Shown here: positions 47,145 through 55,447 of the stretch, piece after piece
How the letters are laid out: every line of letters starts with the position of its first letter
How positions within the stretch are numbered: the first letter of the stretch is position 1
Origin: Bacillota bacterium
Lineage (GTDB): Bacteria > Bacillota > Limnochordia > Darwinibacteriales > Darwinibacteriaceae
Direction: 5' to 3'
NCBI GenBank assembly: GCA_012837385.1
Contig: DURH01000001.1
Coordinates: 65,349-129,348 of the forward strand
Length of the DNA stretch: 64,000 bases
Made by a program: the position numbers and the translations under genes
The notes under the pieces: model-generated
What the model saw: the letters and a program-made list of their open reading frames with translations, nothing else
Database searches by the model: none
Told to the model about the DNA's origin: nothing

Positions 47145-48275
47145 ATGAAGCGGGCTGTTCTTAGATCAAAGGGTTACCTAGTACTGCTTATGCTGGCCCT
47201 GCTTGGGGTTGGATGTACAAATAGTGTCGATTCGGGCCCACAGATGCTGTATATACCGATTCTGGCTGATGCCTCTTGGCTTTTGGCTGATGGCACCTTT
47301 ATCAGCGGTGTCGATATGGCCGTGGAGGAGCTGAATCGGGAGTATGCAGACAAGGGGTTCACCGTGAGGACTGAAGTTATCGATGACCAGGCCAGCTATG
47401 AGCTGGGTGTGGAAAAGGCTGCGGAGCTGGCTGGGGATGCGGCAGTGACCGCTGTGCTGAACCTGCAGAACTTCGATGTGTCCAAGACTACAGGGGATAT
47501 GCTGGCCAGTGCTGGTAAAGTAGTCCTCTTTCCCTATGGAGCCTATGACTCCCTCTTTACTAGGGATAACCCCTACCTCTTCTGCGGTGTTCCTTCCTTC
47601 GCAGTTTTAGGTGAGGCCATGGCCCGCTATGTTGATGAGGCAGGCTATCGGCGCGCCGCCGTCTACTACAACGGGGTTCAATCCCAGAACGAACTCGTTA
47701 CCGCCTTTGAGCGGGCTCTGCTGCATCGTGAGGCTAAAGTGGTTGACTATGTGTCCTCCATAGTTTCCGCCAGCCATTTCAGCACTATTGATGCCCGCTG
47801 GAAAGCTTTAGGGGTGGATGCGGTGGTGATAGCCCAATACGGGCTGGAACCTGCCTTTCGTGTGCTGGAGATTATCCGGGGCAGCAGCAGTGAGTTGGCC
47901 ATAATTGGGGAGCCCATCTTCAACCGCGCCAACGCACTGGCAGTGCACAAAGACATCGCAGAAGGGATGGTAGTTCCCTCCACCTTGGTCCTGGAAGAGA
48001 GTGAGAGGTTGTCCTCCTTCCAAGAGCGCTATCGGGGCAAATATGGACATGATGCGGACACTTGGGCGGTGCAGGGTTATGACATGGTGCGCCTCATCGT
48101 TGATACCGCGGTGGAGCTTGGCACCACTGATCCAGCCCTTATCGCTCAAGGGCTCCATGCAGAAGGGGGCTACACTGGAGTAGGGCGCAGCATTCAATTT
48201 GAGCCTGGAGGGGCCTTGGCTGTGGATGTCACTCAGCTGCCTATGTTGACCTGTAGGGATGGACAGTTCCGTTAA
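47145..48275 (+). CDS. Branched-chain-amino-acid-type binding lipoprotein (Peripla_BP_6)
   Basis: A 376-residue lipoprotein with lipobox LGVGC (cysteine at residue 24) and a two-lobed type I periplasmic-binding fold (DGTFISGVDMAVEELNREY, DDQASYELGVEKAAEL, TWAVQGYDMVRLIVDTAVELG). It resembles LivJ/amide-type binding proteins. No permease or ATPase genes of that transporter lie nearby, so it may act as a sensor or supply a distant transporter. It is followed after 19 bases by a small exported protein and the nucleoside hydrolase, which suggests a common operon. Confidence 0.83.
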   Translation: MKRAVLRSKGYLVLLMLALLGVGCTNSVDSGPQMLYIPILADASWLLADGTFISGVDMAVEELNREYADKGFTVRTEVIDDQASYELGVEKAAELAGDAAVTAVLNLQNFDVSKTTGDMLASAGKVVLFPYGAYDSLFTRDNPYLFCGVPSFAVLGEAMARYVDEAGYRRAAVYYNGVQSQNELVTAFERALLHREAKVVDYVSSIVSASHFSTIDARWKALGVDAVVIAQYGLEPAFRVLEIIRGSSSELAIIGEPIFNRANALAVHKDIAEGMVVPSTLVLEESERLSSFQERYRGKYGHDADTWAVQGYDMVRLIVDTAVELGTTDPALIAQGLHAEGGYTGVGRSIQFEPGGALAVDVTQLPMLTCRDGQFR

Positions 48276-48294
48276 GATGGGGAGGGAGCGGTCG

Positions 48295-48729
48295 ATGAAG
48301 AGGTATCCAACAGTAGTGGTAGTGCTGGCCTTGGTTTTGGCCTTGCCCAGCTGGGGCATAGTGCATGCCCAGAGTGAGAGCGTGGTAAGATACACACTCT
48401 ATATAGGACTAAATGACAAAGACACCTATCAGCAGGAGATTACAACTCTAGAAGCAGAAGAGATCGTAACGGAAATCGCCTTAAAGTACGTGGATGGGTT
48501 TACTCGAGTACTGGCCAAGGGTGCGTACACAGATGATCAGGGGGTTGTCACCTATGAAAACACCCTGATCTATGAGTTCATCTATGTGAGCGAAGAGCAG
48601 ATCAACCAGATCATGGATGAGGTGTTGTTGGCCCTGAACCAAAACTCCATCCTGGTGGTCCGGGAGGAAGTGGATTGTCAGTTTTATACCGGGGCCTGGG
48701 AGGCTGCAGCCCAGCCCAGTGGGAGGTAA
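48295..48729 (+). CDS. Small exported protein, DUF3574-like
   Basis: A 144-residue protein with a signal peptide (KRYPTVVVVLALVLALPSWGIVHA) and a mature domain of about 115 residues. The stretch VRYTLYIGLNDKDTYQQEIT with ALKYVDGFTRVLAKGAY recalls the DUF3574 family, which has no known activity; this is a memory-based match and moderate. The ATG at 48295 follows GGGAGGGAG. It lies between a binding lipoprotein and the nucleoside hydrolase, three bases from the latter, and is probably co-transcribed. Confidence 0.7.
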   Translation: MKRYPTVVVVLALVLALPSWGIVHAQSESVVRYTLYIGLNDKDTYQQEITTLEAEEIVTEIALKYVDGFTRVLAKGAYTDDQGVVTYENTLIYEFIYVSEEQINQIMDEVLLALNQNSILVVREEVDCQFYTGAWEAAAQPSGR

Positions 48730-48732
48730 TCT

Positions 48733-49659
48733 ATGGAAAAGATCAAAGTAATTCTAGACGTAGATCCAGGCCATGACGATGCCGTAGCTATTCTGCTAGC
48801 TGGCAGGCACCCCAAGCTGGAGGTGAGGGGGATCACTGTGGTAGCCGGCAATCAGGTGCTGGACAAAACCCTGCAAAATGCCCTGAATATCTGTGAGTAT
48901 GCCGGGCTGGACATTCCTGTGTATGCCGGCATGAGCAGGCCGCTCCTCAGGGAGCAGGTCATTTCCACAGTGCATGGAGAATCGGGTTTGGACGGAGTGG
49001 AGTTTGGCACGGTCGCCAAACGAGCTGAGGATCAGCACGCAGTTGATTTTATAATTAAGGAAGCGCTGGCCAGCCAGGGGGACTTGGTGCTGATTCCGGT
49101 GGGACCCCTGACCAATATCGCAATGGCCCTGCTGAAAGAGCCTAGGATCACCAAGGGCATCAAGGAGATCGTCCTGATGGGTGGTGCCTGTGGACAGGGC
49201 AACTACACGGCATCGGCAGAGTTCAACATCTTTGCTGATCCTGAGGCGGCCCACATAGTGTTCAGCAGCGGGCTGCCCCTGACCATGGTGGGACTGGATG
49301 TAACTAACCAGGCCATCGCCTATCCCCATGTCTTGGACAGGATCAAGGGCTTGGGCAGCAGGGTGAGCAGGATGGTGGTGGACTCCATGCAGTCCTACTA
49401 CGCTGCTTACCTTACTCTGGGAGACTGGCCGGGGCCGGCTGTGCACGATGTGTGTGCCGTGGCCTATGTAATTGACCCCAGTATTCTGCAGGTGAAGAAG
49501 GCCCGTGTGGATGTGGAAACGAACGGGGGGCTGACCTATGGCAGGACTGTGTGCGACTTTCGAGCCGCTCCTGACAGGCCAGCTAACGCTCAGGTGGCGG
49601 TGGGGATTGACCAGGAGAAGCTGTGGGATCTGCTGATCTCAGTCTTGGAACAGTACTAA
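48733..49659 (+). CDS. Nucleoside hydrolase (inosine/uridine-preferring family)
   Basis: A 308-residue nucleoside hydrolase. The family signature DVDPGHDDAVAI supplies the Ca2+-binding aspartates, and HGESGLDGVEF, GPLTNIAMAL, EFNIFADPEAAHIVF and AVHDVCAVAYVID follow at the expected spacings. It splits ribonucleosides into base and ribose in the cytoplasm. Its place before a ribose-type ABC operon and in a window with a nucleoside-type importer supports nucleoside/ribose salvage. Specificity (purine or pyrimidine) cannot be read safely. It ends in an intrinsic terminator. Confidence 0.93.
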   Translation: MEKIKVILDVDPGHDDAVAILLAGRHPKLEVRGITVVAGNQVLDKTLQNALNICEYAGLDIPVYAGMSRPLLREQVISTVHGESGLDGVEFGTVAKRAEDQHAVDFIIKEALASQGDLVLIPVGPLTNIAMALLKEPRITKGIKEIVLMGGACGQGNYTASAEFNIFADPEAAHIVFSSGLPLTMVGLDVTNQAIAYPHVLDRIKGLGSRVSRMVVDSMQSYYAAYLTLGDWPGPAVHDVCAVAYVIDPSILQVKKARVDVETNGGLTYGRTVCDFRAAPDRPANAQVAVGIDQEKLWDLLISVLEQY

Positions 49660-49685
49660 GCAGTACAAAATACTAAGGAATTCTT

Positions 49686-49717
49686 GAGGGGTGCAAACTT
49701 GCTTGCACCTCTTTTTT
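49686..49717 (+). terminator. Intrinsic terminator after the nucleoside hydrolase gene
   Basis: GAGGGGTGCAA and TTGCACCTC pair with one bulge around ACTTGC, followed by TTTTTTG. Confidence 0.87.
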
Positions 49718-50040
49718 GCGTGCTCTGCTCTAAGAGGTGTCTGAAATAAACCTGGTAACGGAGCGAAGCTGTAAAATAGGAACTAGTCTTATAAATGTGT
49801 GAAAATAGTAATTGCCGACTTAGAACGGCAATCAAGTGAAATTAAGGAGGATTTCACAATCAGGCATAGAAATATGCAAGTGGAAACATTCATAACTATA
49901 CAGCTGTAATTTTCTAGCTGGCGTTATGAATGTTTTCGGTGAAGAGGCGCTTTTTTCGCGATCTGCAAAGGGACAGATGGGCAGTAAGGTATCTAGAACT
50001 GCAGCTGTATGGGTCGAATCTTTGGATGGGAGTGGTGAGT
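49718..50040. other. Leader region of the ribose-type ABC operon with three hairpins
   Basis: About 320 bases without a supported gene. A TATAAA at 49790 could be a -10 but no good -35 is seen. Three successive inverted repeats follow: TTGCCG/CGGCAA (49812-49831); GTGAAAT/ATTTCAC (49836-49857), which encloses TAAGGAGG with no start codon after it; and the 13-base AAACATTCATAAC/GTTATGAATGTTT (49884-49935). Known riboswitch classes were not recognised. Confidence 0.55.
49884..49935 (+). repeat. Thirteen-base perfect inverted repeat in the sugar operon leader
   Basis: AAACATTCATAAC (49884-49896) and GTTATGAATGTTT (49923-49935) with a 26-base centre that itself has CAGCT/AGCTG. It could be an RNA stem or a paired operator; one arm shares GGAAACATTCAT with the LacI-gene upstream region. 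Confidence 0.7.
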
Positions 50041-51531
50041 TTGGATCAAGGCTATGTTGTACAGATGCAAGGAATCACCAAAGAGTTCCCCGGTGTTGTA
50101 GCGCTGAACGGTGTTGATTTCAACTTGAAGAGGGGAGAAGTCCATGCCTTGGTGGGTGAAAACGGGGCAGGTAAGTCCACTCTGATCAAAATTCTCTCTG
50201 GAGCTTACCAAATGGATCGCGGCGAAATCCGCATCAATGGGCAAAAGGTGAACATCTCCAGCCCCAGGCACTCTCAGGAACTTGGCATCAGCGTGATCTA
50301 TCAGGAGTTCAACCTGGTTCCCTATCTTTCCGTGGCAGAAAACATCTTCCTAGGCCGAGAGTCCATGAGCAACGGCGTCTTCATCAATAACAAGGAGAAC
50401 AGGGCCAAGGCCCAGGAGCTCTTGGACCGCTTGGAACTAGAGATCAGTATCGACGACACTGTTGCCGATTTGGGAGTTGCTCAGCAGCAGATGGTAGAGG
50501 TGGCCAAGGCCCTTTCCATGCAGGCCAGTATTATCGTAATGGATGAGCCCACCTCAGCCCTGGGCAACCGCGAAATTGAGCAGCTGTTTCGGACCATCGA
50601 AAAAATGAAATCCGAAGGGATTTCCATTATATATATCTCTCATCGGTTGGAGGAGTTGTGGCAGATTGCAGACCGGGTCACGGTCCTCAGGGATGGGCAA
50701 TTCATTACCACCTCAGATATGGAGACCATGGACAAGGATCAGCTGATCAAGTACATGGTGGGAAGGGATCTCACTGAACAGTTCCCGGAACGGAATGTAT
50801 CGTTGGGAGAAGAGATTCTGAGAGTCGAGAACCTGAGCAAAAAAGGGGTTCTGGAGAACATCTCCTTCAACCTCAGGAAGGGCGAAGTAGTGGGCTTTGC
50901 CGGACTGGTTGGCTCTGGCCGCACTGAGCTGATGCGCTGCCTTTTCGGGGCAGATCGCTTCGAACAAGGAAAGATCTATCTCGAGGGCAGGGAAATCGAG
51001 ATCAAGTCACCGCGGGATGCCATTGGCCATGGCATAGGCTTTATCACTGAAGACCGTCAGCGGCAGGGTTTGATGCTGGTAAGGCCTGTTAAGGAGAACA
51101 TCACCGTCACTGCCCTAGACAGGGTAATCAGCAACCTCTTGATCGACCACAGCGAAGAAAGGCGCATCGCCGAGGACTTAGTTGACAAGCTGCGGATTAG
51201 GACTCCTGGTTTAGAACAGGAGGTAAGATACCTAAGCGGCGGAAACCAGCAGAAGGTAGTTATCTCCAAATGGTTGTTGGAAAAAGCCAAAATCCTCATT
51301 TTTGACGAGCCTACGCGGGGAATCGATGTGGGAGCTAAGAAAGAGGTGTACAGCCTCATCAACGAACTAGTGGGCCAGGGGGTGGGCGTTATTATGGTAT
51401 CTTCTGAGCTCCCAGAGATCTTGGGGATGAGCGACAGGATCTATGTGATGAGCGAAGGGAGGATCACTGGTGAGTTAGGATCACAAGAAGCTACCCAGGA
51501 AAAAATCCTGCAATATGCCACAGAGGAGTGA
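50041..51531 (+). CDS. Ribose-type sugar ABC transporter, double ATPase (RbsA-like)
   Basis: A 496-residue duplicated ATPase. The first half has Walker A VGENGAGKST, signature-region LGVAQQQMVEVAKAL and MDEPTSALGNREIEQLF. The second half has a degenerate Walker A (GLVGSGRTEL), signature LSGGNQQKVVISKWL and DEPTRGIDVGAK. This is the RbsA/MglA pattern. TTG 50041 is taken as start because GGGAG lies eight bases upstream and the length then equals the family's; GTG 50035 or ATG 50026 are possible. First gene of a three-gene ATPase-permease-binding-protein operon. Confidence 0.9.
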   Translation: MDQGYVVQMQGITKEFPGVVALNGVDFNLKRGEVHALVGENGAGKSTLIKILSGAYQMDRGEIRINGQKVNISSPRHSQELGISVIYQEFNLVPYLSVAENIFLGRESMSNGVFINNKENRAKAQELLDRLELEISIDDTVADLGVAQQQMVEVAKALSMQASIIVMDEPTSALGNREIEQLFRTIEKMKSEGISIIYISHRLEELWQIADRVTVLRDGQFITTSDMETMDKDQLIKYMVGRDLTEQFPERNVSLGEEILRVENLSKKGVLENISFNLRKGEVVGFAGLVGSGRTELMRCLFGADRFEQGKIYLEGREIEIKSPRDAIGHGIGFITEDRQRQGLMLVRPVKENITVTALDRVISNLLIDHSEERRIAEDLVDKLRIRTPGLEQEVRYLSGGNQQKVVISKWLLEKAKILIFDEPTRGIDVGAKKEVYSLINELVGQGVGVIMVSSELPEILGMSDRIYVMSEGRITGELGSQEATQEKILQYATEE

Positions 51532-51536
51532 GTGAA

Positions 51537-52526
51537 ATGATCAAATCATCGCCAAGAAAGCTTGCACCGCAGAGAAGGCTGGACTCTTTCAGGAAGGAAT
51601 TGGGGGCTCTCACCGGTTTGATCCTCTTGTGCATTGTGATGTCTTTTGCCTCTCCTTACTTCCTTTCTTTGACCAACCTGATGAATGTCCTGCGGCAGTC
51701 CACCCTAATTGGTATAGTTGCCGCAGGCATGACCATGATCATTATCACCGGCGGAATTGATCTGTCCGTGGGGTCGGTTCTCAGCCTGTCCAGCTGTTTG
51801 ACCGCTGGAATGATCATTTGGTATGGCTGGAACGTGTGGTTATCCGTGGCGCTGGGCATTATTATCGGTGCTGTATTTGGCCTGCTGAACGGCTTGCTTA
51901 TCACCCAGATCCCGCTGCCTCCCTTTATTGCCACCCTGGGCATTATGGGAGTAGCCAGAGGTTTGGCCTTTGTTTACACAGGCGGGGCACCCATTTACAC
52001 CTTCCCTAAATCCTTTAGGTATCTTGGTCAGGGCATGATCGGACCTGTTCCTTTTCCCGTAATTCTCATGCTGATCATTTATGTGCTCTTCTACATCCTC
52101 CTGAAGCGCACGAAACTGGGGCGCTACACATATGCCATTGGAGGCAATGAAGAGGCGGCCATTCTCTCAGGAATCCAGGTGGGCAAGTTCAAGACCGTGG
52201 TGTACGCCTTAACAGGGGCTTTAGCAGCTCTGGCAGGCATGATCCTGGCAGCCCGGCTGGACGCCGCTACCTCGGTGGCAGGGGATGGCTTTGAGCTAGA
52301 CGTAATTGCCGCTGTAGTAATCGGAGGAACCAGTCTGAGCGGGGGACAAGGCGGAGTAATCGGATCCCTCATCGGTGCCCTGATCATGGGCGTGGTGAGA
52401 AACGGCCTCAACCTGCTCTTAGTATCCTCCCACTGGCAGAGGGTGATCTTGGGAGTTATTATCCTGGTTGCTGTTACCGTTGACGTATTGCGGAAGAGAG
52501 GAGTGTTTGTAAAGAGCAGGGGGTGA
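51537..52526 (+). CDS. Ribose-type sugar ABC transporter permease (RbsC-like)
   Basis: A 329-residue membrane protein with about ten helices. Landmarks are GMTMIIITGGIDLSVGSVLSLSS, the YAIGGNEEAAILSGI loop and VIGGTSLSGGQGGVIGSLIGAL, all characteristic of RbsC. ATG 51537 is preferred with GAGGAG nine bases upstream; GTG 51528 overlapping the ATPase stop is too close to that site. It forms the pore for the sugar bound by the third gene product. Confidence 0.92.
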   Translation: MIKSSPRKLAPQRRLDSFRKELGALTGLILLCIVMSFASPYFLSLTNLMNVLRQSTLIGIVAAGMTMIIITGGIDLSVGSVLSLSSCLTAGMIIWYGWNVWLSVALGIIIGAVFGLLNGLLITQIPLPPFIATLGIMGVARGLAFVYTGGAPIYTFPKSFRYLGQGMIGPVPFPVILMLIIYVLFYILLKRTKLGRYTYAIGGNEEAAILSGIQVGKFKTVVYALTGALAALAGMILAARLDAATSVAGDGFELDVIAAVVIGGTSLSGGQGGVIGSLIGALIMGVVRNGLNLLLVSSHWQRVILGVIILVAVTVDVLRKRGVFVKSRG

Positions 52527-52588
52527 TATGGGCTAAGGGAGTGTAGTTTGTAGACTAACCACAATTAAGACAAAAGGAGGACTACAGC

Positions 52589-53512
52589 ATGAAGAAGTTA
52601 GTTGTGTTGGTAATGGCTCTTCTGATGGTGACCGGTGGTGCCATGGCCGCTGACAAGATCGAGGTTGCTATGATCTCTCCCGCATTGACAAGCACCTTCT
52701 ATCTGGCCACAAATGCAGGTGCTACTGAGGTAGCTGAAGAGCTCGGCTGGCAGCTGCATAAGCTAGCTCCCGATAGAGAGACCAACTTTATGGCACAGGT
52801 GGGTATGGTAGAAGACATGATCCAGCGGAACGTGGACGCCATTGCCATTTGCGCCATCAATGACAAGGCGGTTGTCGGTGCTGTGGAGAAGGCTAATGAA
52901 GCTGGTATTCCCGTTTTCGTCTTCAACTCCCTAACCGAGCTGCCTGGCGGCGAAGTAGTAGCCTACGTAGGTTATGACCAAAGGGCTGGCGGCCGCAAGT
53001 GCGGCCTGGCGGCAGTTGAGATGCTGCACAGCAAGTATGGTGAGTTCAAGGGTAAGATCGCCATCCTAGAAGGCGTACCTGGCTACCACACCACTGAGCG
53101 CAAGGGTGGGTTCATGGAAGTTCTCGAGAAGTTCCCCGAGATCGAAATCGTAGCTTCTCAGCCTGCTGACTGGGAGCGCGAAAAGGGCATGAATGTAACC
53201 GAGAACCTCCTGCAGGCCATTCCCGATCTCGATCTGGTCTTTGGCTGCAGCGACGCCATGGCCCAAGGCGCAGCCCAAGCTGCCCGTTCCATGGGTAAAG
53301 ATATCTTTACCATTGGTATCGACGGCAACCCCGATGCCATCGAAGATGTGGCCAACGGCAGACTAACTGCTACTCTGGCTGTATTCCCAGTTGAGATGGG
53401 ACGCCTGACCATTAGGGCCATCAAGGATTACTTTGATGGAAAAGACGTTCCCTACATGATCAAGACCCCAACTGAAATCGTTGATTTGGACAACTGGGAA
53501 AGGATTGAGTAA
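52589..53512 (+). CDS. Sugar ABC transporter binding protein (Peripla_BP_4, ribose-type)
   Basis: A 307-residue binding protein with a signal peptide (KKLVVLVMALLMVTGGAMA) and no lipobox. The ribose-type fold shows ALTSTFYLATNAGATEVAEELG, VDAIAICAINDKAVVGAVEKA, the KIAILEGVPGYHTTERKGGF segment and DLVFGCSDAMAQGAAQAA. AAAGGAGG precedes the ATG. It is last in the operon and probably the most abundant product; the gap of 62 bases before it has its own ribosome binding site but no terminator. The nearby nucleoside hydrolase suggests ribose or a related pentose, by inference. Confidence 0.91.
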   Translation: MKKLVVLVMALLMVTGGAMAADKIEVAMISPALTSTFYLATNAGATEVAEELGWQLHKLAPDRETNFMAQVGMVEDMIQRNVDAIAICAINDKAVVGAVEKANEAGIPVFVFNSLTELPGGEVVAYVGYDQRAGGRKCGLAAVEMLHSKYGEFKGKIAILEGVPGYHTTERKGGFMEVLEKFPEIEIVASQPADWEREKGMNVTENLLQAIPDLDLVFGCSDAMAQGAAQAARSMGKDIFTIGIDGNPDAIEDVANGRLTATLAVFPVEMGRLTIRAIKDYFDGKDVPYMIKTPTEIVDLDNWERIE

Positions 53513-53532
53513 TCATCTAGACCCTTTAGAGC

Positions 53533-53567
53533 AGAACCTCCCCGCCAAGCGGGGAGGTTCTATTTTT
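53533..53567 (+). terminator. Intrinsic terminator of the ribose-type ABC operon
   Basis: AGAACCTCCCCGC and GCGGGGAGGTTCT, 13 perfect pairs around CAA, followed by ATTTTTAA. Confidence 0.93.
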
Positions 53568-53571
53568 AAGG

Positions 53572-53585
53572 CACTGTGATACAAT
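53572..53585 (+). promoter_or_regulatory. Extended -10 promoter of the DMT transporter gene
   Basis: CACTGTGATACAAT contains TGA-TACAAT, an extended -10. The same 14 bases occur before pyrG at 63761-63774. Confidence 0.55.
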
Positions 53586-53618
53586 AGTGGTGGACAATCT
53601 AGATAAGGAATGAACATA

Positions 53619-54560
53619 TTGGTAGAAAGCAAGCTTTGGACGAACAAGTACTTCGCAGCACTAATGGCGGTTCTAGCCTGCATTTTGTGGGGCAGTGCCT
53701 TTCCTGTGCTCAAGGTTACCTATGCCGAGCTGCAGATCGCACCTGATGACATCTCAGCCCGTATGTTAATCGCTGGAGCCAGGTTTCTTTTAGCAGGTCT
53801 GATGGTGTTTGCAGCGCAGCGCTTCCTAATGGGCGAGGGGGTGGGGGTGCCCCGGGATAGGCTGCCTTCCCTGTTTTTACTGGGGCTGGCCCAAACTGGA
53901 CTGCAATACTTCTTTTTCTATAACGGAGTGGCGGTAGTAAGCGGGATCAAAAGCGCCATCCTCAATGCCGTGGGGAACTTCTTCGTGGTTCTCTTGGCCC
54001 ATTTCATTTACACCAACGACAGACTGAACTGGGGAAAGGTAGTGGGCTTAATCGCTGGGTTCGCAGGGATTGCCACTGCCAACTGGGTCCCCGGTACGGC
54101 GTTGACCTGGGACTTTCGCTTGCGCGGTGAGGGCTTTATGGTTCTCGCTGGGCTCACCAGCGCCTTTGGTACATTTTACGCGAAACGACTGGGCAGGAGC
54201 TTAAACCCCATTGCAGTGAATGCCTACCAGCTCTCTCTGGGCTCACTCCTGCTCTTACTTCTCGGCGGACCGGCACTGGCCGAGGGCACCCTGCGTCCCA
54301 GCCCCCTCTTTTGGGTTCTGTTCATTTACTCCGCCTTTCTCTCAGCAGCTGCCTTTTCCATCTGGTACATCCTGTTGAAGCACAACAAAGCGGGGGAGAT
54401 CACAATCTACCGTTTTGTGATCCCCATCTCTGGAGCGGTTTTGTCAGTCCTGGTGCTGCCTGAGGAGCAGTTCACCTCCTCCATTTTGGCAGCGCTGCTC
54501 CTGGTTACTGCGGGGATCATTGCCGTGAACTACTGGCAGAGGAGTGGCTCGAAGAGATAG
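53619..54560 (+). CDS. DMT-superfamily (EamA) membrane exporter
   Basis: A protein of 313 residues (316 if ATG 53610 is used) with ten hydrophobic segments in two EamA repeats. Landmarks are MAVLACILWGSAFPVLKV, GVAVVSGIKSAILNAVGNFFVVLLAH and, in the second repeat, LTSAFGTFYAKRL. The start is ambiguous: AAGGA is one base from ATG 53610 but nine bases from TTG 53619, so TTG is preferred. DMT/EamA proteins export amino acids or metabolites; the substrate is unknown. It stands alone and is convergent with the DeoR gene, seven bases away. Confidence 0.86.
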   Translation: MVESKLWTNKYFAALMAVLACILWGSAFPVLKVTYAELQIAPDDISARMLIAGARFLLAGLMVFAAQRFLMGEGVGVPRDRLPSLFLLGLAQTGLQYFFFYNGVAVVSGIKSAILNAVGNFFVVLLAHFIYTNDRLNWGKVVGLIAGFAGIATANWVPGTALTWDFRLRGEGFMVLAGLTSAFGTFYAKRLGRSLNPIAVNAYQLSLGSLLLLLLGGPALAEGTLRPSPLFWVLFIYSAFLSAAAFSIWYILLKHNKAGEITIYRFVIPISGAVLSVLVLPEEQFTSSILAALLLVTAGIIAVNYWQRSGSKR

Positions 54561-54566
54561 CGTTCT

Positions 54567-55331
54567 TCACTCTGGGAAGATAACCTCCACGCCTGCCGAC
54601 TCCAGATGATGGAGCCATTTATCTGAGGGCCGCTGATCCGTCACCAAGTAATCAAGGTCCTGGACGGGGCAGACCAAGCGGTAGGAGATTTCATCAAACT
54701 TCGTGTGGTCGCATAGAAAGACCGATTTGCGTGTTCCTCTGATCATTTGCTGCTTTAAGTAGGCATCTTCTTCATTGACATCGGTTACGCCTTCCTCCAG
54801 GGAGATGGAGCGGGCGGAAAAGAAGAGGATGTCTGTACGGTATTCGGAGATGCGCAGCCTAGTGGTTTCGCCTATGAAGCCTCGGGAAAAGGAGCTCATC
54901 CAGCCCCCCGTGCAGAATATCCGTGCGGAATGGAGCTGATCCAAGCAGTCCAAGGCTAACTGCGCGCTGTTAGTGAGGATTTTCAGGTTCTCCTTGTCCT
55001 TGAGGTAACGGGGCAGATAAGCCACGGTACTGGTGGTGTCCAAGGCGACAAACTGATTATCGGTGACTAAGTCTGTGGCAAGTTCCGCAATGATCTCTTT
55101 TGCTGCTCGATTTCTCTCTTTCCGCATGAAAAAGGGAATTTCATTGCTCGGATGCTCGATTAGCTTTGCCCCACCGTAAAAACGGCGTACCAGGCCTTCC
55201 TGCTCCAACTGGGCGAGATCCCTCCTAATGGTGGAGCGGCTGACATACAGCTTGTCTGCTAGGTGGTGGACATAGACCACCTTTTTTGTCTTCAGCTCTT
55301 CTCTAATCAGTTCAACTCTGTCTATACCCAA
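54567..55331 (-). CDS. DeoR-family transcriptional regulator
   Basis: A 254-residue regulator. The DeoR helix-turn-helix reads VHHLADKLYVSRSTIRRDLAQLEQEGLVRR with the following YGGA, and the C-terminal sugar-phosphate sensor domain has FVALDTTSTVAYLPRYL, IFCTGGWMSSFSRGFIG and KSVFLCDHTKFDEISY. Start TTG 55331 is chosen behind GAGGAG; upstream in-frame codons lack a site. It is divergent from the Fe3+/phosphonate-type ABC operon, whose binding and permease genes it may regulate. An imperfect inverted repeat upstream (55369-55401) is a likely autoregulatory operator. Confidence 0.9.
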   Translation of the reverse strand: MGIDRVELIREELKTKKVVYVHHLADKLYVSRSTIRRDLAQLEQEGLVRRFYGGAKLIEHPSNEIPFFMRKERNRAAKEIIAELATDLVTDNQFVALDTTSTVAYLPRYLKDKENLKILTNSAQLALDCLDQLHSARIFCTGGWMSSFSRGFIGETTRLRISEYRTDILFFSARSISLEEGVTDVNEEDAYLKQQMIRGTRKSVFLCDHTKFDEISYRLVCPVQDLDYLVTDQRPSDKWLHHLESAGVEVIFPE

Positions 55332-55368
55332 TCTCGTACCACTCCTCTGCGTGTTCGCGCTCAACTTC

Positions 55369-55401
55369 GAGCAAATGAGCACCTAGTCGTGCGCTTTGCT
55401 C
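55369..55401. promoter_or_regulatory. Operator-like inverted repeat upstream of the DeoR gene
   Basis: GAGCAAA (55369-55375), GCAC (55379-55382), then GTGC (55389-55392) and TTTGCTC (55395-55401) form a two-part inverted repeat centred on CTAGTC, 38 bases before the TTG start. Confidence 0.55.
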
Positions 55402-55418
55402 ATTTTACCATGTTCCCC

Positions 55419-55447
55419 TTCAAAGTGCAAGAACTTTACTCTATAAT
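55419..55447 (+). promoter_or_regulatory. Candidate sigma-A promoter of the Fe3+/phosphonate-type ABC operon
   Basis: TTCAAA (55419-55424), 17-base spacer, TATAAT (55442-55447). The -10 is perfect and the -35 weak; it lies about 300 bases before the ATPase gene. Confidence 0.5.
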
